NCBI RefSeq assembly: GCF_021391495.1 | Contig: NZ_CP090063.1 | Coordinates: forward strand, 3,348,001 to 3,412,000 | DNA length: 64,000 nt | Reading direction: 5' to 3' | From: Amycolatopsis acidiphila | Lineage (GTDB): Bacteria > Actinomycetota > Actinomycetes > Mycobacteriales > Pseudonocardiaceae | Made by a program: the position numbers and the translations under genes | Shown here: piece after piece, positions 1 to 7,279 of the stretch | How the letters are laid out: every line of letters begins with the position of its first letter | Numbering within the stretch: position 1 is the stretch's first letter | Notes under the pieces: model-generated | Database searches by the model: none | What the model was told of the DNA's origin: nothing | The model's input: the letters and a program-made list of their open reading frames with translations, nothing else

Positions 1-224
1 ATCTTGCTGATGTAGTGCGAGCGCGCCAAGGTGTCGGGGTCCAGGCCGGCCAGGACGCCGGCCAGGCCGGCCAGCATCGTGTGCCGCTCGCTCACGTCGG
101 TGAAGACCTGGTCGACCGGCAGACCGGCCCGCACGAGCTGCTCCCGCACGATCAGCTCGACCCGCCCCAGGTCGGCCGGGGCGGCTTCGCCGTGCGGCGG
201 CGGAGCCGGAACGATGTCGGTCAC
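1..224 (-). CDS. Hypothetical protein, N-terminal part (runs off the left edge)
   Basis: An open frame begins at a GTG at 224 and reads leftward out of the window, giving 74 residues (start MTDIVPAPPPHGEAAPADLG, last residues SHYISK). The N-terminus is Pro/Ala-rich and is followed by a helical, leucine-rich stretch. The GTG overlaps the stop of a degenerate upstream frame (GTGA). I do not recognise the family. It lies downstream of the type VII substrate genes on the same strand but is separated from them by about 465 bp of degraded sequence, so a shared operon is uncertain. Confidence 0.5.
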   Translation of the reverse strand, partial: MTDIVPAPPPHGEAAPADLGRVELIVREQLVRAGLPVDQVFTDVSERHTMLAGLAGVLAGLDPDTLARSHYISK

Positions 225-590
225 CCGGTCAAGAGTAGACGGCGGGCCCCGGGCCGATGTCCCGCGCCGACGAGCGCCATGGCCACCAGGAAGAGGAGCG
301 ACGGCCTGGCCCGGCCCGGACAAGCCCGAGACCCGGCCGCGGCGTTCCGCCGGGACGTGGCCGGGCAGGAGCGCGAGCAGGACGGCCGGGGGCAGCACAC
401 CGGTGAGGAGCCGGGGGCGACGGATGCCCGGCCGCCACGTGGTGCGGTCGGAGACACGCCCGGCACCCACCGATGTGTCCATGTCGGACTCGGTGATACC
501 GGTGTGCACCGCGTTGCCGAGGTCGCCGTGGTCGGAGAACTACCCGTGGTCGTCGGTGCAGATCACGTCCGCCCTGGCGAAGAGTCATCG
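221..590 (-). pseudogene. Degenerate fragments, possibly transporter and metabolic gene remnants
   Basis: No intact gene fills 225-689. Reading leftward, one frame gives a protein-like stretch starting ADVICTDDHG, a TAG, then FSDHGDLGNAVHTGITESD. Further on a hydrophobic stretch (LLTGVLPPAVLLALLPGHVP) followed by AERRGRV resembles a membrane transporter segment, and a second frame adds SLLFLVAMALVGAG. Plausible peptides broken by stops and frame changes suggest decayed coding DNA. The family assignments are weak. Confidence 0.25.
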
Positions 591-689
591 ACCCCTTCCT
601 CCCGCCGGGGATGACATTGATCCTATGTGGACGGAGGACCTGGGCCGTCTCGCAGCGACGCGGGGAAAGCGCTTACGGAAGGGCCCGGA

Positions 690-1124
690 TCACTCGTCGC
701 GCCATCGGTTGTTGAGGAAGGCGTCGTCGTCCTCCTCGATGTCGTCCGCCCGGGTGCGGGCCCGGCGCGGCGCGCGCTCGGGCGCCGGTGCGGGCCGTGG
801 CGGCGCGGGAGCGACCGGCTGCACGAACGACTGTGGCGTGACCGGTGCGGACTCCTCCGCCTCGGACTCGGCCAAGCCCTCGGGCTCGAAGTCCATCTCC
901 TGCACCGCGTCCGGCCGCGGCTCCTCCTCGCCGGCCTCCCGCCGGCCCAGCTCGCGCCGGTGCTGGACGTACCGCTCGGCGGCCTGGGCCTGCTTGGTCA
1001 TGTACTCGTGCGCCTCGGCCTTGATCGCCACGGCCTGCCGCTGGTGCAGCGCGCGCCGGTCGGCCTGCTCGCGGACCAGGCCCGCCATGGTGGCCTTCAG
1101 CTGCTGGATCTCGTCGGTGACCAT
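690..1124 (-). CDS. Hydrophilic coiled-coil protein next to type VII substrates
   Basis: This 144-aa protein starts at the ATG at 1124, preceded by a strong GAGGAGG ribosome binding site. An upstream in-frame extension lacks such a site. Residues 1-55 are charged and heptad-like (LKATMAGLVREQADRRALHQ), predicting a coiled coil. The rest is acidic and Pro/Ala-rich, ending DDDAFLNNRWRDE. No catalytic motif is visible. It follows the 956-aa WXG protein by 22 bp on the same strand, so it is probably co-transcribed and could be a chaperone or secretion partner; that role is inference from position. Confidence 0.7.
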   Translation of the reverse strand: MVTDEIQQLKATMAGLVREQADRRALHQRQAVAIKAEAHEYMTKQAQAAERYVQHRRELGRREAGEEEPRPDAVQEMDFEPEGLAESEAEESAPVTPQSFVQPVAPAPPRPAPAPERAPRRARTRADDIEEDDDAFLNNRWRDE

Positions 1125-1146
1125 CTGTTCCTCCTCGGCACGCCGC

Positions 1147-4017
1147 TCAGCCGCGGCGCTTGGCCGGCTTCTCGTCGTCGTCCAGCGAACCGATGATGCG
1201 TGGTCCCGGCTTCTCGCCACCGTCGAAGATACCGCCGTCGATCCGGTACGCCCGCGAGCCGCGCTCCTGGTTCTCGCCGCCGCCGCCCGCGCCCATGCCG
1301 CCCATCCCGGACATGCCGGACATGCCGCTCATCCCGCCGCCCGGCTGGGCCGCCGCCGCGGCGACGGGTGCGCCGGCGGGCTGGGCGCCGAGCGCTGCCG
1401 CGTCCGCGCCGGGCGAGCCGACGCCGGTCTGCACGCCGGTGGCCAGCGACGCGGGCTCGCCCGGCGAGCCCTGCACCGAACCCACGCCCGCACCGGCGAG
1501 ATCGCCCGTGGACGGTGCGGTGCCGCCGCCGGCCAGGTCGTCACCGCCCGCGCCGGGGTCCGGCAGGTCGGTGTGCGCAGCCGTGAGGCTCTCGGGCGTC
1601 ACCGGGGTATCCACGCCGTCCGGGCCGGCACTGTCCGAAGAGGACTCGCCGGTGGCGTCGTCGTCGCCCAGGGTGTAGGTCGTCGGCGTGCCCTGGCCGT
1701 CGTCGACGGTGACGACCGTCGGGCCGTCCGCACCGTCGGGACGCTCCGCGGTGATCTTGAGGTCGCCGTCCTGGATGTGGATCTTGCCGTCCGGGCCGGG
1801 CTGGTAGGCGCCGTCCGGGCCCTTGCCGTCGGTCCCGGCCGCGCCGTCCGCTCCCGCTCCGGGGTCGGCGCCGTTCGCCGTGTCGTCCGGCCAGTCGAGC
1901 TTGAAGTCCTTCGGCGTGCCGGACCCGTCGTCGACGCTGATGTCCATCTTCCCGTCGGAGTCGGGCTCGGTCATCTCGAAGGTCTTGCCGCCCTGCTCGA
2001 CCTTGAGGTGGTCGAGGTGCTCGTCGCCCGAGTCGCCGCCGGAGTCGCCGGTGCCGTCGTCGGAGCCGTCGAGGCCGGTGCCGCCGTCGTCCAGCGGTGG
2101 GATGTCCGGGTTCGAAGCATCGGAGCCGTCACCGGATGTGCCGCCGCCGGAACCCGAGGGCAGGTCGGCGGAGCCCGGCCCGGAGCCCGTGCCGCCGAGG
2201 CTGGAGCCGTCCTCCCCGGACGGGGTGGTGAGCGACGGGATCGACGGTATGGAGCCGGAGCCCGAGCCGCCCGTGCCGAGGCCGCTGTCGCCGGTGCCGG
2301 GGTCGGTCTGGATCGGCGCGCCGTCGTAGGAGCCGGTGTCGCCGCTGTCCAGCGGCGGGATGTCCGGCACCGATGCGCCCGAGGAGCCGCCCGAGCCCGG
2401 AGGACCACTGCCGGAGCTCGTCGGCAGGTCGGGCGTGGAACCGCCGCCGGAGCCACCCGGGGAGTCCGGGGTGTCGGCGCCGCTCGGCACGTCCGCCCCG
2501 GGGTCGGTGAGGTCGGGCACCGAGCCCGAGCCGGAGCCGGAGCCGCTACCGGAGCCGGAACCAAGGCCGGTGCCGGAGCCGGTCGGGATGTCCGCACCGG
2601 ACGGCCCGCCCGGCAGGTCCGGCACCGAGCCACCGCCCGAGCCCGACCCGGATCCGGAACCTGAGCCACCGCCCGAATCCGAGCCACCGCCGTCGCCCGA
2701 TCCCGATCCAGACCCCGAACCCGATCCATCGCCCGCACCAGACCCAGACCCAGACCCAGACCCAGACCCAGACCCAGACCCAGACCCAGCGCCCGACCCC
2801 GAGCCACCGCCGTCGCCCGAGCCGCCGTCGGAGTACGAGTCCCCGGAACCGCTCGGGGTGTCCGCGCCCGGGCCGCCGCTCCCCGGGTCCCCGGGGGCCT
2901 CGCCGTCGCCGAACTCGTTCTCCACCTTGCCCATGACCTTGTCGAGCGCGTCGTAGGCCTGGTTGACCAGGTCGAGGGTGTCCTTGCAGGCCTTGTCGAA
3001 GCCCTTGTAGAGGCAGTCCCACATCTCGGGGTTGAACTGCTTCTGGATCCACTGCTTGGCCAGGTCCTGGCCGTGGCGCTGGATGTCGTCGTCGTCGCAG
3101 CAGCCGTCGTCGTTGAGCGTCTTGACGAGGTCGGTGCCGAAGTTCAGGTCCATCCAGCCAGCGATCTGCGCGAGGTCGTCCTTGCTGCCGTGCTCGCCGT
3201 TGGCGACCGCGATGACCTTCTGTGCCAGCACGTAGTCGGCCTTGCCCACCTGGTCGGTGTACAGCTCGATGATCGCGTCGGCCTTGCCCTTGCACAGCTG
3301 GAAGACGGTGTTGACGGCGGTGCTCGTCGCGTCGCCGGCGCCTTCGAGGGTCTGCGAGAGCTTGGTCGCCTTCGGCAAGATCTGCTCGTTGTAGTGGTCC
3401 GACGCCGCGTCCGCGCCCGCACCGCTCCAGGTCCGGAACAGCGTGCTCAGGGCGGTGCCGGTGTCCTTGATGGTCTGGTCCACCGACTCCGACCCGGTCT
3501 TGAAGTGCTCGGCGTCGTCGACGAAGCCCTGGAAGTCGATGCCGCGCTGCTCGTCGAAGCGCTTCTTGATGTCGTTGTCGAAGTCGAGCGCGCGCGTGTT
3601 GCCCCGGCAGTCGTCGGGCAGCTTCGCCAGCAGCGACCCGAAGGTCTGGAACAGCTTCAGCGCGGGCTCCGCGGCGTCGAAGATCTCGTCGGAGTTCTTG
3701 GTCCCGGCGCCCCCGGACGCGGGCTCCTGCTTGTCCTCGAGCTGGGTCTTGCCGTCGTCGACGGCCTTCTTCTCCTCGTCCTCGTTGTAGGACGCCTGGT
3801 CGCCACTCTTCTGGGCGGCGTCGTAGGCGTCATCGACGGACTTCCCGGCCGCGAACGGGTTCCCGTTGTAGGCGCTGACGTACTTGTCGGCCTCGTCGCC
3901 GTCGGGCTCGCCGGGGTGCTCCATCATCCAGCTGCTGATCAGGGCGGTCTTGTCGCCGGGCGGCACCGCCGGGTCGTCCAGCAGCGCCTTGACGTCGTCC
4001 CAGGTCTTCTCGGCCAT
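1147..4017 (-). CDS. Large WXG-type, Gly/Ser/Asp-rich type VII secretion substrate-like protein
   Basis: A 956-aa protein whose ATG at 4017 overlaps the stop of the 103-aa gene (TGATG), indicating translational coupling. Residues 1-370 are helical and contain a W-S-G motif at about 197-199 (LFRTWSGAGADAA), typical of WXG100-superfamily domains. Residues about 371-700 are an extended Gly/Ser/Asp/Pro-rich segment. Two repeat-like units follow, each with VDDGxGTP followed by F/Y-x-L, then an MSGMSGMSGM run and a basic C-terminus KPAKRRG. No toxin catalytic domain or signal peptide is seen. Export or a cell-surface role is inferred from the WXG-like part and neighbour. Confidence 0.75.
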   Translation of the reverse strand: MAEKTWDDVKALLDDPAVPPGDKTALISSWMMEHPGEPDGDEADKYVSAYNGNPFAAGKSVDDAYDAAQKSGDQASYNEDEEKKAVDDGKTQLEDKQEPASGGAGTKNSDEIFDAAEPALKLFQTFGSLLAKLPDDCRGNTRALDFDNDIKKRFDEQRGIDFQGFVDDAEHFKTGSESVDQTIKDTGTALSTLFRTWSGAGADAASDHYNEQILPKATKLSQTLEGAGDATSTAVNTVFQLCKGKADAIIELYTDQVGKADYVLAQKVIAVANGEHGSKDDLAQIAGWMDLNFGTDLVKTLNDDGCCDDDDIQRHGQDLAKQWIQKQFNPEMWDCLYKGFDKACKDTLDLVNQAYDALDKVMGKVENEFGDGEAPGDPGSGGPGADTPSGSGDSYSDGGSGDGGGSGSGAGSGSGSGSGSGSGSGSGAGDGSGSGSGSGSGDGGGSDSGGGSGSGSGSGSGGGSVPDLPGGPSGADIPTGSGTGLGSGSGSGSGSGSGSVPDLTDPGADVPSGADTPDSPGGSGGGSTPDLPTSSGSGPPGSGGSSGASVPDIPPLDSGDTGSYDGAPIQTDPGTGDSGLGTGGSGSGSIPSIPSLTTPSGEDGSSLGGTGSGPGSADLPSGSGGGTSGDGSDASNPDIPPLDDGGTGLDGSDDGTGDSGGDSGDEHLDHLKVEQGGKTFEMTEPDSDGKMDISVDDGSGTPKDFKLDWPDDTANGADPGAGADGAAGTDGKGPDGAYQPGPDGKIHIQDGDLKITAERPDGADGPTVVTVDDGQGTPTTYTLGDDDATGESSSDSAGPDGVDTPVTPESLTAAHTDLPDPGAGGDDLAGGGTAPSTGDLAGAGVGSVQGSPGEPASLATGVQTGVGSPGADAAALGAQPAGAPVAAAAAQPGGGMSGMSGMSGMGGMGAGGGGENQERGSRAYRIDGGIFDGGEKPGPRIIGSLDDDEKPAKRRG
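2741..2788. repeat. Hexanucleotide microsatellite (GACCCA)x8
   Basis: Eight uninterrupted copies of GACCCA lie inside the large WXG gene. On the coding strand they read TGGGTC and encode alternating Ser-Gly. The unit is a multiple of three, so gain or loss by slippage would change linker length without shifting the frame. Confidence 0.95.
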
Positions 4018-4328
4018 CAGAGGGTCCCCGCTCCCGAGATGTTGCCCGACTGGGTCTGCTCGTTCTCGCCGTAGGCCGCTCCGCTGGAGCCGACGTTGCT
4101 GCCGAAGCTGTCGAGCGTCGTGCCGTACCCGCTGAGCGCGTCCCACAGCTTCTGCACACCGGCGGTGTACTTGTCCGCGTGGTCGCTGTGCGCCTGGCCG
4201 AAGCCGGCCGCGGTGAGCGTCGTGTTCTGCAGGTCCGAGTTGTCCTCGGGCACATCCTCCGCCAGCTGGGTGATCGTCTTCGACGCCGACGCCATCGCGT
4301 CGGTGCTCGCGGTGTACCCGCCGCTCAT
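4017..4328 (-). CDS. EspC/WXG100-like type VII secretion protein
   Basis: A 103-aa helical protein starting at the ATG at 4328 after an AAGGGAGC ribosome binding site. It has the size and helix-turn-helix layout of small ESX-secreted proteins. A canonical W-x-G is missing, but the centre has LWDALSGYGTTLDSFG and the C-terminus has YGENE, fitting the general type VII signal Y-x3-D/E. It resembles the EspC (DUF2580-like) group. It probably pairs with, or is co-exported with, the helical N-terminal part of the protein encoded immediately downstream. Confidence 0.75.
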   Translation of the reverse strand: MSGGYTASTDAMASASKTITQLAEDVPEDNSDLQNTTLTAAGFGQAHSDHADKYTAGVQKLWDALSGYGTTLDSFGSNVGSSGAAYGENEQTQSGNISGAGTL

Positions 4329-4562
4329 GTTCGCCAGCTCCCTTGTCGAGGTGGTCCAGACGATGCCCGGAGGGAGCCGGTGCGGTCGCACACACGCACT
4401 TGATCACTCGCACATCGCAGAGGCGACCTTAACGTGCCCGGCGGGGACGCGGGTGAGGTTGGCCGAAGAACTGTTCCCGTGCCGGCGCGGAGGAGTGCGT
4501 GCCCGGTCACCACGTGCCGCGAGGGACCGGCGAAGGCACAGGTCAGGCCGGCGGGCGCAGGG
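4329..4562. other. Upstream region of the type VII substrate operon
   Basis: This stretch must hold the promoter of the minus-strand operon starting at 4328. I see no convincing sigma boxes, no intact gene and no strong hairpin. Confidence 0.4.
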
Positions 4563-4704
4563 TGAGTGCAGCTCACGGTGGCGGACGCGCACCAGCCGGA
4601 CGATCTGAGCCTCCTTTGCGGTGAGCGGTGGCGACCTCGAGCAGCGTGGTCTTGCCCACGCCGCGCACGCCGTGCAGCACCAGAGAGTGCCCCCCGCTGA
4701 CGGC
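4563..4704 (-). pseudogene. Remnant of a LuxR-family ATPase regulator (Walker A plus HTH piece)
   Basis: Just past the stop of the alpha/beta hydrolase gene, the same strand encodes LVLHGVRGVGKTTLLEVAT (about 4630-4690), a clear Walker A P-loop. After a frame change it gives LTAKEAQIVRLVR (about 4590-4625), which resembles the start of a LuxR-type C-terminal DNA-binding domain. Intact LAL/LuxR regulators have several hundred residues between these elements. This reads as an internal deletion and frameshift remnant. The P-loop is plain; the HTH part is less certain. Confidence 0.5.
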
Positions 4705-5574
4705 TCAGTTGCCGTCGAGAACCTCCCGCAGCTTGTGCGCGAAGGCCTCGGGCTGACCGGCGTAGCCGAACTCACCGCCGAGGAAGCCGCCGTGGTGGCT
4801 CGGGAAGACGGTCGCCCGCTGGTCGAGCAGCGCGGCCATGGCGACCGAGGTGCGTCCGGTGAACAGGTTCGCCGACTCCTCGCCGACGGCGATTACGACG
4901 CGAGTCGGTGCGGCGGCGATCGCCTCGACGTCGGGGTGGTAGCCGCTGACGGCCCAGGACCGGTCGGAGAGCAGGGGATCGTCGCGGGAGCCGTCGTCCT
5001 CGGCCGGCATGCCGAACTGCGCCGGGTCCGGCGCCGGCCGGGCGAAGTACTCGTCGGTGAACTCGCCTTGCCACGAGGTCAGCGCGATGAACGCCGCCAT
5101 GCCGGCGTTGAACCCCTTGGCCTCGTAGGCGTCGCGGAACCCGGCGCGGGCCCGCTCGGCCGCCGCGGCGTCGGGGAGCACCGGGATCAGCGGGGGTTCG
5201 TGGGCCACCAGGGTGGTGACGTCGCCGGGGTGGGCCGCGACGAGCGCGAGTGCGGTCACCGCGCCGCCACTGCTGGCGAACATCTCGACCGGACCGGCGC
5301 CCAGGGCCTCGATCACGGCGTGCACGTCGCTCGCCTGTGTCGCGGGCACGTGGTCGGTCCGGCCGTCGTCGCGGGTGCTGCGGCCGAGGCCGCGCGGGTC
5401 GTAGGTGACCACGGTGCGCTCGGGCAGGAACGAGGCGAGCGTGCTGAAGCCGGCGGCCGCCATGGGCTGGCCGATCATGAACAGCGGTGGCCGTCCGTCC
5501 GCGGTCAGCAGCGGGCCGTGCACGTCGTAGGTGATGCGGGCGCCGGGGGTTCGGAGGGTGTGTGTCGTCGTCAT
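4705..5574 (-). CDS. Alpha/beta fold hydrolase
   Basis: A 289-aa protein of typical single-domain alpha/beta hydrolase length. The nucleophile elbow is FASSGGAV with Ser near residue 102 (a small residue replaces the first Gly of GxSxG). An upstream YDPRGLGRST segment marks strand beta-4, and HHGGF near the C-terminus (SHHGGFLGGEFGYAG) supplies the catalytic His. No signal peptide is seen, so it is probably cytoplasmic. The substrate is unknown. An inverted repeat GGAGAG-AC-CTCTCC (5579-5592) sits at its ribosome binding site and could affect translation. Confidence 0.85.
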   Translation of the reverse strand: MTTTHTLRTPGARITYDVHGPLLTADGRPPLFMIGQPMAAAGFSTLASFLPERTVVTYDPRGLGRSTRDDGRTDHVPATQASDVHAVIEALGAGPVEMFASSGGAVTALALVAAHPGDVTTLVAHEPPLIPVLPDAAAAERARAGFRDAYEAKGFNAGMAAFIALTSWQGEFTDEYFARPAPDPAQFGMPAEDDGSRDDPLLSDRSWAVSGYHPDVEAIAAAPTRVVIAVGEESANLFTGRTSVAMAALLDQRATVFPSHHGGFLGGEFGYAGQPEAFAHKLREVLDGN

Positions 5575-5812
5575 GGCAGGAGAGACCTCTCCGGCGACGG
5601 GAACTCATCGGGCTGGACCGCGGCACGGTCGGCGAACACGCGGCTGTTCCGCCGGCCAGCCGTTCCGCCGGGTGGTCCCGGGGCGACGCACACCTTCCTC
5701 AGCAGGCCCGGGTGTCCGCATCCTGACGCGCGGTTTCCGGTGGCGGGCCTGGAATATCCCGTCATCCGAGCGCCCGATCGTGCTGCGGTAGCCGCATGGC
5801 GTGACCGGGCGA
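5575..5812. other. Divergent intergenic region
   Basis: This holds the upstream region of the minus-strand hydrolase and the sequence ahead of the first conserved DUF5994 leader. Nothing coding is supported on either strand. Confidence 0.4.
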
Positions 5813-5917
5813 GTAGGGTTGAGCGTGCCGGGAGCTCTTCGCGCGTCGACAGTCACGTCGATGTCGTTGCCGGTGGTCAGTACCGGCCGATTTCCGGCCG
5901 GGGATGGGAGCACCGAC
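5813..5917 (+). promoter_or_regulatory. Conserved DUF5994 leader, copy 1
   Basis: It begins with a GTAG box (5813-5816) followed by GTGCCGGGAGCTCTTCG, ends with the hairpin CGGCCG-ATTTC-CGGCCG (5884-5900) and the ribosome binding site GGGATGGGAGC, 7 nt before ATG. The same architecture precedes genes at 6776, 9077 (minus), 11233 and 14411. Confidence 0.6.
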
Positions 5918-6433
5918 ATGAGGTCGGGCCCGCAACTTCGCAGCATCACGGTCGACCGGAACCCGCGCCCCGCCCGCCGGGCCCTGCGGCTGACCCTGAA
6001 ACCGAAATCGGCGGTGATGGGGACGGTCGACGGCGCCTGGTGGCCGCGGTCCGCCGATCCGCTGGCCGAGTTTCCCGCGATGATCGCCGGTATCACGCTG
6101 CGGATCGGTCAGCCCGACCGGGTGGCTTTCAACAGTGCTGTGTGGACGGACGCGCCGGAGCACGTGGTGGTCGGCGGCCGGGCGGTCGAGCTCGAGGGGT
6201 TCCGCTCACTGGACGAGCACACCGTGCTGCTGCATGGACGCGACTGGCACCGGATGGCGCTGCTGGTCATCCCGGCGCGCGCGGACGCGGAGGCCGCCGC
6301 CGCGGCGCTCGCAGATGCGGCGGACCCGCGCAACAACACGTCCGCCACGCAAATCCTGCTCCGCCATGGCATCGAGCCCGCTGAGACCGCGCCTTCCTTC
6401 AGTGCGGCCGGGTCGACGGTCGGCATGTTCTGA
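5918..6433 (+). CDS. DUF5994 family protein, paralogue 1
   Basis: A 171-aa protein. I start it at the ATG at 5918 because this ATG and its preceding GGGAG site are conserved in all five leader copies; a longer in-frame extension would translate the leader. Family hallmarks are LRLTLKPKSAVMGTVDGAWW near the N-terminus, ELEGFRSLDEHTVLL in the middle and MALLVIPARAD late. No catalytic residues can be proposed and the function of the family is unknown. It is coupled to the 65-aa gene downstream through TGATG. Confidence 0.85.
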   Translation: MRSGPQLRSITVDRNPRPARRALRLTLKPKSAVMGTVDGAWWPRSADPLAEFPAMIAGITLRIGQPDRVAFNSAVWTDAPEHVVVGGRAVELEGFRSLDEHTVLLHGRDWHRMALLVIPARADAEAAAAALADAADPRNNTSATQILLRHGIEPAETAPSFSAAGSTVGMF

Positions 6434-6630
6434 TGCACAACGTGACTCTCCAGAAGAAAGAAGAAGAACTGATGATCCAGAACCCCACATTCGTCTCCCA
6501 ATACCAAAAACGCGTCGAACTCGTCCATGACGTCCTTCGCCACGGCACCGAACTCTCGGAAGAGCAGAGCCGTGTACTCGCGGTCGATCTGCTCCACACG
6601 CTCGACACCCTGCCGGAAAGGGTGCGTTGA
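6433..6630 (+). CDS. Small hypothetical protein coupled to DUF5994
   Basis: A 65-aa frame whose ATG overlaps the DUF5994 stop codon (TGATG). Its 5' end is unusually A-rich for this genome (encoding LQKKEEEL). An alternative ATG at 6472 (MIQNPTFVSQ) follows a purine-rich AAGAAGAAGAA tract and may be the true start. The protein is hydrophilic and helical (QKRVELVHDVLRHGTELSEE) with no recognised domain. Composition unlike its neighbours hints at separate origin. Confidence 0.55.
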   Translation: MHNVTLQKKEEELMIQNPTFVSQYQKRVELVHDVLRHGTELSEEQSRVLAVDLLHTLDTLPERVR

Positions 6631-6669
6631 ACCGCGTCGAACATTTTCGTTCGACGGACGGAATTCGGC

Positions 6670-6775
6670 GTAGTATGAACCTTGCCGGGAGCATCTCGTA
6701 CGTGAGCAGTCAAGTTCACGCCGTCCTCGGCAACCCAGGTCGGCCGTATCCGCGGCCGGGGACGGGAGCATCGAC
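6670..6775 (+). promoter_or_regulatory. Conserved DUF5994 leader, copy 2
   Basis: GTAG box at 6670-6673 within GGCGTAG, then CTTGCCGGGAGCATCTCGTA. The block GCCGTCCTCGGC starts exactly 50 nt after the GTAG. Hairpin CGGCCG-TATCCG-CGGCCG at 6741-6758 precedes GGGGACGGGAGC and the ATG at 6776. Confidence 0.65.
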
Positions 6776-7258
6776 ATGACGTCGAGCCCGCGCACACTGA
6801 TCGCCACCCCACCGGCCTCCACGGCCATCGAGCAGTCTCGGCGAACGCTGCGTTTGCAGCTGAAGCCCAAGGTGCCCACCACGGGGTACGTCGACGGTGC
6901 GTGGTGGCCCCGGTCCCGGGATCTGGCCGCCGAACTGCCGGCGCTGCTCGCGGTGCTGGCAGTTCGGCCGGGCAGGATCGAGCGGGTGACCTACAACCTG
7001 ACGACGTGGCAGCCGGTCGGCGGCCGGCTGCCGCTCGACGGACAAGTCATCCGGTTGGAGGGATTCCTTTCACAGCAAGCCGATACCGTGACCGTGAGCG
7101 GTCAGGGCCGGCAACGGCTGACCCTACTGGTGGTGCCGCCGGAAACCCCGCCAGAGGCCGCGCACGAGGTGTTGATGAGGGCTTCGCAGCGCGGCAACGA
7201 CGATCCGGTCGCGGCGCTTCTCGCGTTCGACCGTCCAGATCGGTTCTCGCCCGCGTGA
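6776..7258 (+). CDS. DUF5994 family protein, paralogue 2
   Basis: A 160-aa protein with the same layout as the paralogue 0.9 kb upstream: LRLQLKPKVPTTGYVDGAWW, then the aromatic PRSRDLAAELPALLAVL helix, RLEGFLSQQADTVTVSG, and LTLLVVPPETPPEAAHEVL. It starts at the conserved leader ATG. The gene for the alanine-dehydrogenase-like enzyme starts 21 nt downstream, so the two are probably co-transcribed. Function unknown; the shared leaders suggest stress or growth-phase co-expression with the other copies. Confidence 0.87.
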   Translation: MTSSPRTLIATPPASTAIEQSRRTLRLQLKPKVPTTGYVDGAWWPRSRDLAAELPALLAVLAVRPGRIERVTYNLTTWQPVGGRLPLDGQVIRLEGFLSQQADTVTVSGQGRQRLTLLVVPPETPPEAAHEVLMRASQRGNDDPVAALLAFDRPDRFSPA

Positions 7259-7279
7259 GCCAGGAGCAGAAAGGCATTC

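Noticed and set aside
31..2664. 877-aa plus-strand open frame
   Set aside because: It is antisense to the type VII genes, Arg/Ala/Gly-rich and without domain motifs; a high-GC shadow frame.
2741..2788. CRISPR-like short repeat run
   Set aside because: Contiguous 6-bp units without spacers inside a coding gene; a microsatellite.
4621..6384. 587-aa plus-strand open frame
   Set aside because: Antisense to the alpha/beta hydrolase and then out of frame with the DUF5994 gene.
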